Shown here: in pieces, positions 45,206 to 54,021 of the stretch
Position numbering within the stretch: the first letter of the stretch is position 1
Layout: every line of letters begins with the position of its first letter
Origin: Rhizobium sp. BK313
Lineage (GTDB): Bacteria; Pseudomonadota; Alphaproteobacteria; Rhizobiales; Rhizobiaceae
Length of the DNA stretch: 64,000 nt
Direction: 5' to 3'
Assembly: GCF_014193655.1 (NCBI RefSeq)
Contig: NZ_JACHZQ010000001.1
Location: forward strand, 1,364,001 to 1,428,000
Made by a program: the position numbers and the translations under genes
Notes under the pieces: model-generated
What the model was told of the DNA's origin: nothing
What the model saw: the letters and a program-made list of their open reading frames with translations, nothing else
Database searches by the model: none

Positions 45206-46267
45206 TCAAATACGGTCGGGCTTGCTCCGCCTCAGCCGCGATCCCATCTCACTGGCTATCTCCGCGGCGGCCTCGTCGGGGATAGCAAAAACCGAACTGA
45301 CGTTGATCTCGCAGAGCACGTAGGTATCGTTGCCGGAAGCGTCAGGTGGTCCGTAAAGGAAGTCGGCATCCCAGATGATCGGCAACGACCTCGCATCAAT
45401 GCCAAGTGTCGACATCATTTCCGGCGTCCACTCCTCTTCCATCCTTGTTCTCAAGGTTTGGAACGGTTCCGCGGATGCGGGATGCATGATCCTCGGACCG
45501 GGCTCCGACAATTCTGTGCAACCTGCCGACGGCGTTACCAGCGCCTTGATCAACTGGTGGCCAAAGCCCACCACTCTTTCTCCGGACATGTAGCAGCGGA
45601 TCATTCCATCAAGTAGACGGAATTGGTATGGCTGATCCACGATACAACCATTTTCCGCGAAATAGCTCTCGCAACGGGCGATGAAGTCAGCCAGGTCTAA
45701 CATTTCAGGGACGCTGCCTCGGCGTGCTTCCAGCACCTGGACGAAGGTTGGACCGCCTGGCGGTGTTTCCGCGAGTTCGACCTTCCATATACCTTGGCCA
45801 GCGTTGCCCCGGTTCCGCTTCAACACGCGCGGCCCTTCGGCTCGAAGCCTCGGTAGGAACGCCTCGCGGAACTCTGCAGCAGTGCGATAGAGATGGGTGT
45901 CGACGCCCCAGCCGATATGCCTGGTCTCGTAGAGCACCTCCTTGACACCCATCTTGAGGATCACGTCCGGATGCGCGCTCACAAGACGGCCTGCTTTCGC
46001 CACCTTTCGCAGAAGGGGATCGAGAACCGCCCGCGTCTTTCCGTTATCCAGCGGATTCACCCAGACAAGCACGGCGTCGACGTCAAGGAGCTGATCGAGA
46101 ACTTCGTCTGCGAACTCCTCGTCGAATACGGCTGGCTCCGGATTAAGCCCCGCCACCGCAAGTTCTTCGAAGATTCGGTGAAAGCGGTTGTTTTGCGGCG
46201 TCGCGGCACGCCGAGCCTCGCGGTCGCCGCGCCAGACGATCGCTATCCGTGGAGATGAGCTGATCAT
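45206..46267 (-). CDS. Cj0069-type ATP-grasp protein of the chromate operon
   Basis: A 353-residue cytoplasmic protein with ATP-grasp features: the lysine and Gly-rich loop in RVLKRNRGNAGQGIWKVEL and the metal-binding YVLCEINVSSVFAIPDEA near the end. Related Cj0069 proteins are often found next to chromate transporters. The ATG at 46267 overlaps the chrA stop by 4 bp, so it is the third gene of a chrB-chrA operon. It may ligate a small thiol or amino acid; the substrate is not known. Confidence 0.85.
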   Translation of the reverse strand: MISSSPRIAIVWRGDREARRAATPQNNRFHRIFEELAVAGLNPEPAVFDEEFADEVLDQLLDVDAVLVWVNPLDNGKTRAVLDPLLRKVAKAGRLVSAHPDVILKMGVKEVLYETRHIGWGVDTHLYRTAAEFREAFLPRLRAEGPRVLKRNRGNAGQGIWKVELAETPPGGPTFVQVLEARRGSVPEMLDLADFIARCESYFAENGCIVDQPYQFRLLDGMIRCYMSGERVVGFGHQLIKALVTPSAGCTELSEPGPRIMHPASAEPFQTLRTRMEEEWTPEMMSTLGIDARSLPIIWDADFLYGPPDASGNDTYVLCEINVSSVFAIPDEAAAEIASEMGSRLRRSKPDRI

Positions 46268-47673
46268 TGATAAACTCCAAAAGTCAGACCATACGCCATC
46301 CCGACAAGCGCGCTTGCTGCCAGCACAGTCAAAAGGCCAATTTTGAAACGGAAGACAGCAACGACCGCGCAGACCGTCAAAACGAGGGACGGGATGTTGA
46401 CCGACGACAACACCGGCACGTCGAGCGTCATGCCGAAGCCGCTCACTTTCCGGACCTCGGAGAACAGGACGTGCAGGGCGAACCATACGGCGAGATTGAG
46501 GATGATGCCCACTACTGCGGCAGTGATCGCCGCGAGCGCCGCCGAAAGTGCCTTGTTGCGGCGCAGTGTCTCCATGAATGGTGCGCCAAGCAGGATCCAC
46601 AGGAAGCAGGGGACGAAGGTGACCCAGGTCGTCAACAGTCCGCCCAGGGTACCGGCAAGCAATGGAGGCAGTCCGCCGGGTGCGCGGTAGGCACCCATGA
46701 ATCCGACGAACTGCGTCACCATGATCAGAGGGCCGGGCGTCGTTTCCGCGAGGCCCAAGCCGTCTAACATCTCGCCGGGCTTCAACCATCGATAGTGCTT
46801 GACCGCCTCTTGAGCGACATACGACAACACTGCATACGCGCCGCCGAAGGTCACCATCGCCATCTTCGAGAAGAATATGGCGATGTCCGAGAAGACGTTG
46901 TGCTGCCCGAGGAAGGCGAACAGCAGAATGATCGGGCCGAACCAGGCGATCGCGCCGACGACCCCGACCTTTAGCAGCCAGGCCGCGTTCGGACGCGCGT
47001 GGGCGGGCACGCCCTCGCCGAGAAGGCTGTCGGCGTCGGCGACCTGCCTGCCGCCGATCTTCCCATGGCCACTCCCTGTCGAGAACGCCGCCCATTCCGC
47101 TTTGCCGCCGATAAAGCCGATCAGGCCCGCGACGACGACGACCAATGGGAACGGGGCCTGGAAGAACGCCAGGGCGATAAAGGCGGCCGCCGCCAGCGCG
47201 ATCATGACGTTATTTTTCAGCGATCGGCTGCCGATCCGCAGGACTGCGCCGAGAACAATGGCGAGAACCGCTGACTTCAGGCCAAAGAACAATGCTTGGA
47301 CTGCCCCGACATTGCCGAAGATCGCGTAGATCCAGCTCAGTACCATGATCGCGACGGCGCCCGGCAGCACGAACAGCGTTCCTGCGACAAGCCCACCCTT
47401 GGTCTTGTGCAGCAACCAGCCGATATAGATTGCGAGCTGCTGGGCTTCGGGACCGGGAAGCAGCGTACAATAGTTCAGAGCGTGCAGGAAACGTTCCTCG
47501 CCGATCCAACGCTTCTCCTCGACGACGATCCTGTGCATGACCGCGATCTGGCCGGCGGGTCCGCCGAAGCTCAGTGCTGCTACTCTGGCCCACACCTTGA
47601 CCGCTTCGGAGAATGGCAACGCGTGATTGTCCGCTCCGGGGGACCCGGCATTTTCATCCACGATGGTTGCCAT
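46264..47673 (-). CDS. chrA: Chromate efflux transporter ChrA
   Basis: A 469-residue long-chain CHR transporter with two homologous halves, each beginning with a conserved block: WARVAALSFGGPAGQIAVMH and FLHALNYCTLLPGPEAQQLA in the first; MVTFGGAYAVLSYVAQEAV and ETTPGPLIMVTQFVGFMGAY in the second. About 10-12 membrane segments. It exports chromate, lowering its cell level. ATG 47673 follows GGGGAGAT, 1 nt after the chrB stop. Confidence 0.93.
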   Translation of the reverse strand: MATIVDENAGSPGADNHALPFSEAVKVWARVAALSFGGPAGQIAVMHRIVVEEKRWIGEERFLHALNYCTLLPGPEAQQLAIYIGWLLHKTKGGLVAGTLFVLPGAVAIMVLSWIYAIFGNVGAVQALFFGLKSAVLAIVLGAVLRIGSRSLKNNVMIALAAAAFIALAFFQAPFPLVVVVAGLIGFIGGKAEWAAFSTGSGHGKIGGRQVADADSLLGEGVPAHARPNAAWLLKVGVVGAIAWFGPIILLFAFLGQHNVFSDIAIFFSKMAMVTFGGAYAVLSYVAQEAVKHYRWLKPGEMLDGLGLAETTPGPLIMVTQFVGFMGAYRAPGGLPPLLAGTLGGLLTTWVTFVPCFLWILLGAPFMETLRRNKALSAALAAITAAVVGIILNLAVWFALHVLFSEVRKVSGFGMTLDVPVLSSVNIPSLVLTVCAVVAVFRFKIGLLTVLAASALVGMAYGLTFGVYQ

Positions 47674-47674
47674 G

Positions 47675-48490
47675 TCATCTCCCCGCCTTGGCGTTGGGCC
47701 AGTTGTGCGTTTCGCCAAGTGCGTCGCGACACCACCGATAGAAGGCGTCATAGAGAAGCATGCCCGCCTCCAATTGTTCGAGATCGTCGTTGAACATGCG
47801 GGACAGACCGAGCGAGGCGGCGAGGAGGCCGGCGACTTCAGGCGCAAGGTTTGGCCGATCCGTATCCGCACCGCGAACGATCGTCGCCAACCGCATTATC
47901 GGCTCCGTTGCAAGACCAAACTCCTCTACCATGACATCGAAGGTGCAGAGTTCGCCGCGATGACTCCAGAATACCTCTTCGATGTCGAAAGGCGTTGCGC
48001 CGAACCTGTCCGCAACCATTGAGACGTCCGATGCCGGTACGAATAGAAACACCGCTGCAGGATCGACGAAACGGCGGATCAGCCAGGGACAGGCGATGCG
48101 GTCGATCTTCGGCCGAGATCGAGTTACCCAGACTGTGCGGCCTTGCTCGTCTCGTGGAGGCAGCTTGTCGACAGGCACGGCGACGCCTTGGGCGCGAATC
48201 CAGGCTTCAAATCCACCCTCCAGCACTTCCGCGCCAATGCCTTCATGCCGCAGAAAGGCTGCAACCCCGTGGCTGAGCTTGCGACCTTGCTGGCAGACAA
48301 CGATTGCCGGTCCGGTGATGTCGCTGCTCCAGGCAGTGACGTCGGCATGGCGACGACGAATCGAGCCGGGAACGAGGCGAGGATCACGGCTAAAATCTTC
48401 GTCGGTGCGCACGTCAACGATGACAGGCGCACTCGGGGTTCCAAGAATTCGATTCAGCTTATCGGGGGAAATCTCAAGAAATGACGGCAT
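47675..48490 (-). CDS. chrB: Rhodanese-ChrB fusion protein
   Basis: A 271-residue protein. Residues 1-105 are a rhodanese domain (PVIVDVRTDEDFSRDPRLVP; Cys66 in IVVCQQGRKLSHG). From about 120 it is ChrB C-terminal: TRSRPKIDRIACPWLIRRFV, a conserved TxxxPxIDRxACPWLI motif. ChrB proteins are needed for chromate sensing or resistance. GGAGGG precedes ATG 48490. First gene of the operon; no other regulator is seen. Confidence 0.9.
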   Translation of the reverse strand: MPSFLEISPDKLNRILGTPSAPVIVDVRTDEDFSRDPRLVPGSIRRRHADVTAWSSDITGPAIVVCQQGRKLSHGVAAFLRHEGIGAEVLEGGFEAWIRAQGVAVPVDKLPPRDEQGRTVWVTRSRPKIDRIACPWLIRRFVDPAAVFLFVPASDVSMVADRFGATPFDIEEVFWSHRGELCTFDVMVEEFGLATEPIMRLATIVRGADTDRPNLAPEVAGLLAASLGLSRMFNDDLEQLEAGMLLYDAFYRWCRDALGETHNWPNAKAGR

Positions 48491-48733
48491 AACGCGTCCC
48501 TCCGGTTGCTCGGGTTCAAAGGACGCGATTCTCCGGCCGTAGCCTCGTGGGGCGATCGCAACCCCATTCATCGGTTATGCAAATGAGCCCCGGTTCTGTC
48601 AACCGCTAACATCGCCATTGTCGATACTCGGGGTGTAGGCCTCGTGCAAACCTATGCCGAGCTTGCCATCAGGACTTATCGGAAATCTCGGGCTTTCGGG
48701 AATGTGTTCGGCATAGTGTCGGGCTCGGGATGA

Positions 48734-48787
48734 ATACCGGATTTGCACGTCGACACCATGAAGATCAAGGCGAGGACCTTACACTAG
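48734..48787 (+). pseudogene. 3' remnant 3 of dnaE2-type gene
   Basis: IPDLHVDTMKIKARTLH and TAG at 48785-48787: the last 17 residues of a DnaE2-type polymerase. With remnant 2 it brackets the chromate operon (45206-48490) in the same orientation. The sequences of the two remnants differ at many bases, so they are not one recent duplication. Confidence 0.65.
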
Positions 48788-48801
48788 GACCGAATTGGGA
48801 C

Positions 48802-49431
48802 TTAGCGAAGAAGGCCATCAACGTCGAAGTCTTCCCAACCTCGAAGCGCAGGTGCTGGCTCGTCCGACTCCTCCTGCGCGGCCCCTTTCGCCTTTCGCGC
48901 TTCCTTCAACGACCGCGTAAGCTTTGCTTTATACGCCGCCTTTCGTCGGTTCTCCGCTTTGGCTTCTGCATCTTCTTCCCGCCATTGGTCGACGGTCCCA
49001 CGGTCAAGTAGGTCCTCGACCACCTTGGGGTCGAAGACGTGAAACGTGATCCGTCGGGCGCGCCCGTTCAGCCTAACGGTCCGGGTTCCTGCGCTGGGCA
49101 GGCGGCCGTCCGCGAGCCAGCGGTGCCGTTCCCCGGCCTTGATAGTGAGAATGTCCTGAATTTCCCGCGGGATGACGGGGAGGTTTTCGACGTCCTCCAT
49201 CGCCTTTGCGAGGACGACTGCCGCCGCATTGAACGCTGCCTTCTCCCTGACCGGCATAGCCAGGATGATGTCGCTACCATCGAGAACGAGCGACTTCTTC
49301 GAGGCCGCCGGAAGGCGACTTTGCAGTTCTTGAAGTATCCCTTTCGAACGCACTGCCGATCCCATGGTGGCCGCGGGAGGCAGCGTCCATGTCCGGAAGA
49401 GCTCTACGTCGTTCTTTTCGTGTTTCGGCAT
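48802..49431 (-). CDS. Unknown protein, possible DNA-binding
   Basis: A 209-residue protein starting MPKHEKNDVELFRTWTLPPA. The middle (IPREIQDILTIKAGERHRWL followed by ADGRLPSAGTRTVRLNGRAR) looks like a helix-turn-helix of the excisionase type, and the C-terminal third is charged with a coiled coil (EEDAEAKAENRRKAAYKAKL). No signal or membrane segments. No family recognised. ATG 49431 is chosen; the frame extends to 49461. Confidence 0.6.
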   Translation of the reverse strand: MPKHEKNDVELFRTWTLPPAATMGSAVRSKGILQELQSRLPAASKKSLVLDGSDIILAMPVREKAAFNAAAVVLAKAMEDVENLPVIPREIQDILTIKAGERHRWLADGRLPSAGTRTVRLNGRARRITFHVFDPKVVEDLLDRGTVDQWREEDAEAKAENRRKAAYKAKLTRSLKEARKAKGAAQEESDEPAPALRGWEDFDVDGLLR

Positions 49432-49462
49432 GACGCGTAGATGGGATGGGCAGCCTTCCACG

Positions 49463-49663
49463 TCAACGAGTTGATACGACCTCGAGAAGCCAGGAGACGA
49501 GGATAGCCTTCTGATCTCCTATTTCCTGAGCGCAAGATCGCGGCCGAGATCTCGATTGGCAAGCACGAGCCAATGTCCTGAGAAACGACTTGTCACCGCG
49601 CCGTTGATCAAAAAGCCGCTCCAGTTCGTCGATATCCGAATTCAAGAGAGGGCGGTTCTGCAT
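49463..49663 (-). CDS. Short frame, possibly a gene remnant
   Basis: A 66-residue frame: LLNSDIDELERLFDQRRGDK then SFLRTLARACQSRSR look protein-like (acidic helix), but the second half is Arg/Ser-rich and probably out of frame. The ribosome site is weak. A short helical protein or the 5' part of a broken gene. It lies directly upstream of the unknown DNA-binding-like gene. Confidence 0.35.
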   Translation of the reverse strand: MQNRPLLNSDIDELERLFDQRRGDKSFLRTLARACQSRSRPRSCAQEIGDQKAILVSWLLEVVSTR

Positions 49664-50183
49664 GCTGTCGATTCCGATTTCTCACCAAGCTATCTGCCAC
49701 TAGCAGGTGTGCGAAATCAACGGAGCTGAACCTTCGGGGGGACGAAATGGCTTGCGATTCACCAAAGACCGCGAAAGCTGTTGCCACCGGTCCAGTTGCC
49801 ATTTTTGCGGAAGACGTCACCCAGTTCAAGTCGGCATTCATTGCCTTCCATCGGGCGGCGGGAACGTTGTCTTCTGAAGATCGGCACAGCGATCCGGGCG
49901 CTCGGGATCTCGACTGTGCAAATCCGGTCAGCCGAGTTCGCTTTGGCCGGCGCGCTCGCATTCGTAGGCGGCGTTAGAATGGTGGCCGAGGCTAGGACCT
50001 CGGCGCGGATATCGGTGTAGTTGACACCTGTACGAACGGGATAAGCCCTGTTTCTATTAGATAACCGGACCAAGCCACGCCGACGGGAGTGACCCCTTGT
50101 TGGAGTGGACCGCATCTCCGTAACCACTGTGCTGATCGCCTGGGCCGATAAGTCTCAGAGCCTTATCAATCTCATTGTCCAAT
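49664..50183. other. 520-bp region without a supported gene
   Basis: Short frames on both strands (a + strand frame from ATG 49747 and one from 49781) have no recognisable domains. The right end, 50143-50183, is the start of the segment duplicated at 35712. Confidence 0.5.
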
Positions 50184-51323
50184 TCATCTCAGGCATGCGG
50201 CCGCGCGACCATCGGTCTTCCGGACCAAAAGGAAAAGTCGGTCTTTTCCATTCACCAGAAGGGCGTGCTGTTCGGTTGGAAGCTCAAAAAGACCTACCAG
50301 GTTGCTCGCGACTTCACGGCTTTGATCGACCAGGTCCCATTTCTTTTCCTCGTTCAAGGTATAGAGGCCGTCACGGTTTGCGTTCGCGACCATAGGACCT
50401 CCTGGAAACTCCTTTGGCGGATTCCACACTTGCGATGGCAGGTAGACGTCCATCTCCTTGCCATGGAATTTGACCAGACGGTCGGCGTACATCATATCGC
50501 CATCGAACGTTTCGGAGGTATTGACCCCTTGTTGGGCGGGTGGGCGCGTCTTGTCCTTAGGCGGCCAAGGCACGATATAATTCTTCTCCTCCAAACGTCC
50601 CAGGAAGATGGTTCCATCCGCGGTCACACGGGCGGCCTCTATACCTCCTAATCCGGTATCGAAAGGCGCCAGAGTGCCGTCGTCCGACCTCGAGTAGATA
50701 CGCCCTTCGTTTCCGGTGACCAGTAGCAGCGTCAGCGCGGGGAGGTCGAACACGCGTCCGGGCCGCTTTCCGCCGACCTGACTATCCCAATATAGCGGCT
50801 CCGCTCGCCCGGAGGAGTGGAACAGATAAAGTCCGGAGTTGTCCGAGATGACTGTGCCCCCCAGGCGCGCAACATAGACAGCCGAAAAGGGATGGACGAA
50901 CGGCTTTCCGTCAGCGGCGTACAGGCGTTCGAACTGGGCGCTGCCGGGTCGAATCCGGAACACTCCAAGCTCCCAGCTCACGCCGATAACGTCTCCTGTC
51001 GATCTGTCGGAGGCGTACTCGTTCAGATACTGGTTGGGAAACTCGCCTCCGAACAGGACGAATGCGCCATCGGCGTCGATCGTCCAGATCCCGTGACGGT
51101 TCCATGGAAAAATAATCGGACGATCCAAGCCCGGTACGACGACGACCTTCGACGTCATCCGGAACGATTGGTTGAAATCGTCTTTCGTTGGCTCCCCGTT
51201 CTTGACCGGAACGGGACACAGTGGCGACGAGTCGCCGGATAAGATGCCTGAAGCCGTCGCGTGCTTCGACAGGAGAGCCATGAGGGCCGCGGCGATTAAG
51301 AGGGCCTGTCCCCTTCGGATCAT
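50184..51323 (-). CDS. Exported propeller-like protein of unknown function
   Basis: A 379-residue protein with a signal peptide (ALLIAAALMALLSKHATA). The mature part has repeating W/Y-x-D and G-x-V-x-x-S patterns (GIWTIDADGAFVLFGGEF; LGVFRIRPGSAQFERLYAAD; SGLYLFHSSGRAEPLYWDSQ; EGRIYSRSDDGTLAPFDTGL; RDGLYTLNEEKKWDLVDQSR), six or more, as in a beta-propeller. Periplasmic or surface role probable; no enzyme motif. Its last 80 codons are duplicated at 35712-35993. The MOSC gene lies 5 bp upstream in the same direction. Confidence 0.75.
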   Translation of the reverse strand: MIRRGQALLIAAALMALLSKHATASGILSGDSSPLCPVPVKNGEPTKDDFNQSFRMTSKVVVVPGLDRPIIFPWNRHGIWTIDADGAFVLFGGEFPNQYLNEYASDRSTGDVIGVSWELGVFRIRPGSAQFERLYAADGKPFVHPFSAVYVARLGGTVISDNSGLYLFHSSGRAEPLYWDSQVGGKRPGRVFDLPALTLLLVTGNEGRIYSRSDDGTLAPFDTGLGGIEAARVTADGTIFLGRLEEKNYIVPWPPKDKTRPPAQQGVNTSETFDGDMMYADRLVKFHGKEMDVYLPSQVWNPPKEFPGGPMVANANRDGLYTLNEEKKWDLVDQSREVASNLVGLFELPTEQHALLVNGKDRLFLLVRKTDGRAAACLR

Positions 51324-51327
51324 CGCG

Positions 51328-51868
51328 TCATACTGCCTCTAGCTTTCGGTGCGGTGCCTCGGGAAGCTCGACATCGATCCTATCGCCAGGACGTATTTCG
51401 CCACCTTCAAGGACAACGGACATCACGCCGGCCTTCCTTACAAGATTGCCTTGGTCGTCGCGGTCCAGGACCGCGGACATCAGCCCCTTTTCGAACTTGT
51501 CGATCTGAATGCATGGATTGCGCAGACCTGTGATTTTTAGGCGCACTTGCTGCCCAATCCTGAGAACGGTGTCCGTCGGGAGATCAAGAAGCGCGACGCC
51601 GGAGGTCAGGATTGTTTTCTCCAAGATCTCCCGGCTTCACGAAGAAGCCCTTTGCCGTGAGTTCGTCGAACAGCTCGGAGTGAATGAGGTGGACCTGTCT
51701 CAAGTTCGGTTGGGACGGATCGCGGGCGACGCGGGAGCGATGTTTCACCGTGACGCCGGCATGGGCGTCTCCATCGACACCAAGCCCTTCGACGATGGAG
51801 ATGCTGTCGACGACGGTCTTCGAAAACTCGTGGGACGATCGACGGGCGACGGAAACGACAGAGGGCAT
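51328..51868 (-). pseudogene. MOSC-domain protein gene with a 1-nt insertion
   Basis: The first frame, from ATG 51868, reads VDSISIVEGLGVDGDAHAGV to GDLGEN; the second frame continues ILTSGVALLDLPTDTVLRIG to the end at 51328, ending with a usual MOSC tail (RPGDRIDVELPEAP). At about 51614 one extra A gives GAAAACAATCC instead of GAAAACATCC. Removing it restores a ~180-residue MOSC protein with CIQIDKF (the Mo/sulfur cysteine). MOSC proteins are sulfur carriers for molybdenum cofactor enzymes. Sequencing error is possible. Confidence 0.8.
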
Positions 51869-52137
51869 TCACTTCTCCAAGGGGGCGGTGGCGGGGCGAG
51901 GGCGTTCGACTTGTTTATAACACAATGGCTCCCTATATCACGGTCATCGGCATTGCTGGTGAGCGCTGGAATAAACTGTTGCTCGCAGTGCTGGCGTCGC
52001 TTCTTGCTTTTGACCACGGATGTACTGGCAGGGGTATAAAGCGACGGTGAGGAAGGTCGGTGCGAATTCGCCCCGGCCTTTTTTGTTTGTTTCCGAATGA
52101 ATGGCCTCGGATTGGAACCGACGCCCAATCGTATTGC

Positions 52138-52345
52138 TCAGGCGCTCCGGGCTTGTTCCTGGTGCCGACCTTCGGCGAACTCCTCGGCGATCTTGGCGCA
52201 GAAGGCCGGAAGGTCCTTCGGGTTGCGGCTGGTCACGAGGCCCTTGTCGGTGACCACCTCCTTGTCGACCAGTTTCCGCCGGTGTTGCGGATGGCGGTTG
52301 AGACGGTCTCCGTCGGTTTGTGTCCGAACCAGTCGGACACAAACT
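52138..52345 (-). pseudogene. C-terminal remnant of a PfpI/DJ-1-like gene
   Basis: The end reads [20 protein letters not shown], then [20 protein letters not shown] and TGA at 52138, as in PfpI-type proteases. One G is missing at about 52284 (AACTGGTCGAC for AACTGGGTCGAC), which breaks the frame from the upstream [14 protein letters not shown]. Upstream of about 52345 the family match ends. A perfect 12-bp hairpin (GTTTGTGTCCGA, 5-nt loop) lies at 52316-52344. Confidence 0.65.
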
Positions 52346-52389
52346 CCTCCACGAGCCGGGATCGCCTTGCAATTTGTGATCGAGGTACA

Positions 52390-52989
52390 TCAGTTGAACT
52401 TGACCAGGTCCTGGAAGATCAGTTGACCCCAGCTCTTGCCGCGCGCCTGCACCAGCAGTCCTCCTTCCGAGAGCCCGCCGAGCTTGACCGGCGCGAAGCC
52501 GAGCTTTTCCGCTAGAGCGCCGATCTGCTCCGCGGCGCCGTCATCGTCGCTCGCGAGGAACACGACTCTCCTCCCGCCATGGGCGGCGGGATGCTTGGCA
52601 AGAACCGGCGCGCCGAGATGGTTGAACCCCTTGACCAGTCTGGCACCAGTGAAAGCCTGCGCAACCGCCTTTGAGGAAGGCTGGTCTCCCAGTTCCTGCG
52701 GCGGCATGCCATACGCATTGGTCACGTCGACGATTGTCTTTCGATGCCAGTCGGGCAGCGCCTTCGCGACGTCCGGATGCGCTTCGAATCGAACGGCCAG
52801 GAAGATGACATCCGCCTTGACCGCGTCCGCCAGCGCCTTGGGAATGATCGTGGGTCCGATCGCGGCTGCATCCGATGCGAAGCTTTCCGGCTCGCGGGTC
52901 GTTGCGACGGATACCTCGATGCCGCTCCGGGCGAACGCCTTGGCCAAAGCCTGGCCGATATTGCCGAAGCCGATAATTGCATAGCTCAT
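52390..52989 (-). CDS. NADPH-dependent oxidoreductase (F420:NADP family)
   Basis: A 199-residue Rossmann protein beginning MSYAIIGFGNIGQALAKAFA (GxGxxG), with VIFLAVRFEAHPDVAKALPD, KTIVDVTNAYGMPP and VVFLASDDDGAAEQIG, the layout of F420-dependent NADP reductase-like enzymes. Rhizobia lack F420 as far as I know, so a different acceptor is likely. It is upstream of the PfpI tail and downstream of an SDR, in the same direction. Confidence 0.88.
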   Translation of the reverse strand: MSYAIIGFGNIGQALAKAFARSGIEVSVATTREPESFASDAAAIGPTIIPKALADAVKADVIFLAVRFEAHPDVAKALPDWHRKTIVDVTNAYGMPPQELGDQPSSKAVAQAFTGARLVKGFNHLGAPVLAKHPAAHGGRRVVFLASDDDGAAEQIGALAEKLGFAPVKLGGLSEGGLLVQARGKSWGQLIFQDLVKFN

Positions 52990-53054
52990 CGTAGTTCTCC
53001 TTAAGTTTGCCTGACGGCGCTCCGAATCGGGATGAAGCGCCTGGCCGGTAGGCC

Positions 53055-53789
53055 TCAGAGTTGGGCCAGGCCGCCGTCGACGGCGACTTCGCTGGCAGTC
53101 ATGAAGCTGCTATCGTCCGACGCAAGAAAGGCGGCGACCGCTCCAATTTCCGCCGGATCGGCCATGCGCTCGAGCGGCGTCATCGAAGCGAAGACCTTCT
53201 GGCCTTCCTCGCCGAGCGCTTCCTTCGCGAGTTCGGTTGCCGTCGCCCCCGGCGACAGTACGTTCACCCGGATGCCGGTGCCCTTCAGGTCTTCCGCCCA
53301 GGTGCGAGCGAGATTGCGCACGGCCGCCTTGCTGGCGCTGTAGGCGGTCATCCCAGGAGCGCCGGTGGTTCCCGCGCTCGATCCGGTGAGGATGATCGAA
53401 CCGCCCGGACCCATCAGCGGCAGCGCCTTCTGGACCGTGAAGATCGTACCCTTCACATTGGTGTCGAAGGTTTCGTCAATGTGCGAGGCGGTGATCTTGC
53501 CGAGCGCAAGCTGGCTTCCCGCACCGGCATTGGCGAAGACGACGTCGAGCGTTCCGCGCTCGGCCTTCACCGTTGCGTAGAGCCGGTCGAGGTCGGCCTC
53601 GTCGGAAACCGAGCCCTTCACCGCACGGGCATTGGGTCCAAGTTCGGTCACGGCGGCGTCGAGCGCGTCCTGCCGACGGCCGAAGATGAAGACGAAGGCG
53701 CCTTCATCGACAAAGCGCTTTGCCGCCGCACGGCCGATGCCGGTAGCGCCACCGGTGATCACGGCGGTCTTTCCATTCAGTCTGGTCAT
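53055..53789 (-). CDS. Short-chain dehydrogenase/reductase
   Basis: A 244-residue classical SDR: cofactor loop VITGGATGIGRAAAKRFVD (GxxxGxG), NAG in VVFANAGAG, catalytic Ser in ILTGSSAGTTG and YxxxK in TAYSASKAAV. NADPH use is suggested by Arg after the second strand (FGRRQ). ATG 53789 (MTRLNGKTAVITGG) has GAAGGA upstream. Transcribed divergently from the LysR gene at 54022, its likely regulator. Confidence 0.92.
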   Translation of the reverse strand: MTRLNGKTAVITGGATGIGRAAAKRFVDEGAFVFIFGRRQDALDAAVTELGPNARAVKGSVSDEADLDRLYATVKAERGTLDVVFANAGAGSQLALGKITASHIDETFDTNVKGTIFTVQKALPLMGPGGSIILTGSSAGTTGAPGMTAYSASKAAVRNLARTWAEDLKGTGIRVNVLSPGATATELAKEALGEEGQKVFASMTPLERMADPAEIGAVAAFLASDDSSFMTASEVAVDGGLAQL

Positions 53790-54021
53790 GTCATTCATCC
53801 TTCGTTGAGTTTCGGAGAGGCTCAAGATAGGTCGACTGATCCCAGCCGATGAGTGTGCAAGCACGCACATCGGTGGTGCATAATGAGTCCGGAAGCGCCA
53901 CTGACGTGGGCAATGGCGATCGGTATGTTTGCCGTCGGAGGCTATGATGGCCGCTCGCTCTGCCGTATGATCGGTAGGACACGGGATTTGGAAGGCGCAC
54001 CGGGCGGTGCCGGATTGCACC

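Noticed and set aside
46268..47095. 5' extension of the ATP-grasp frame through chrA
   Set aside because: The extension is out-of-frame chrA sequence. The overlapping ATGA at 46,264-46,267 gives a natural start.
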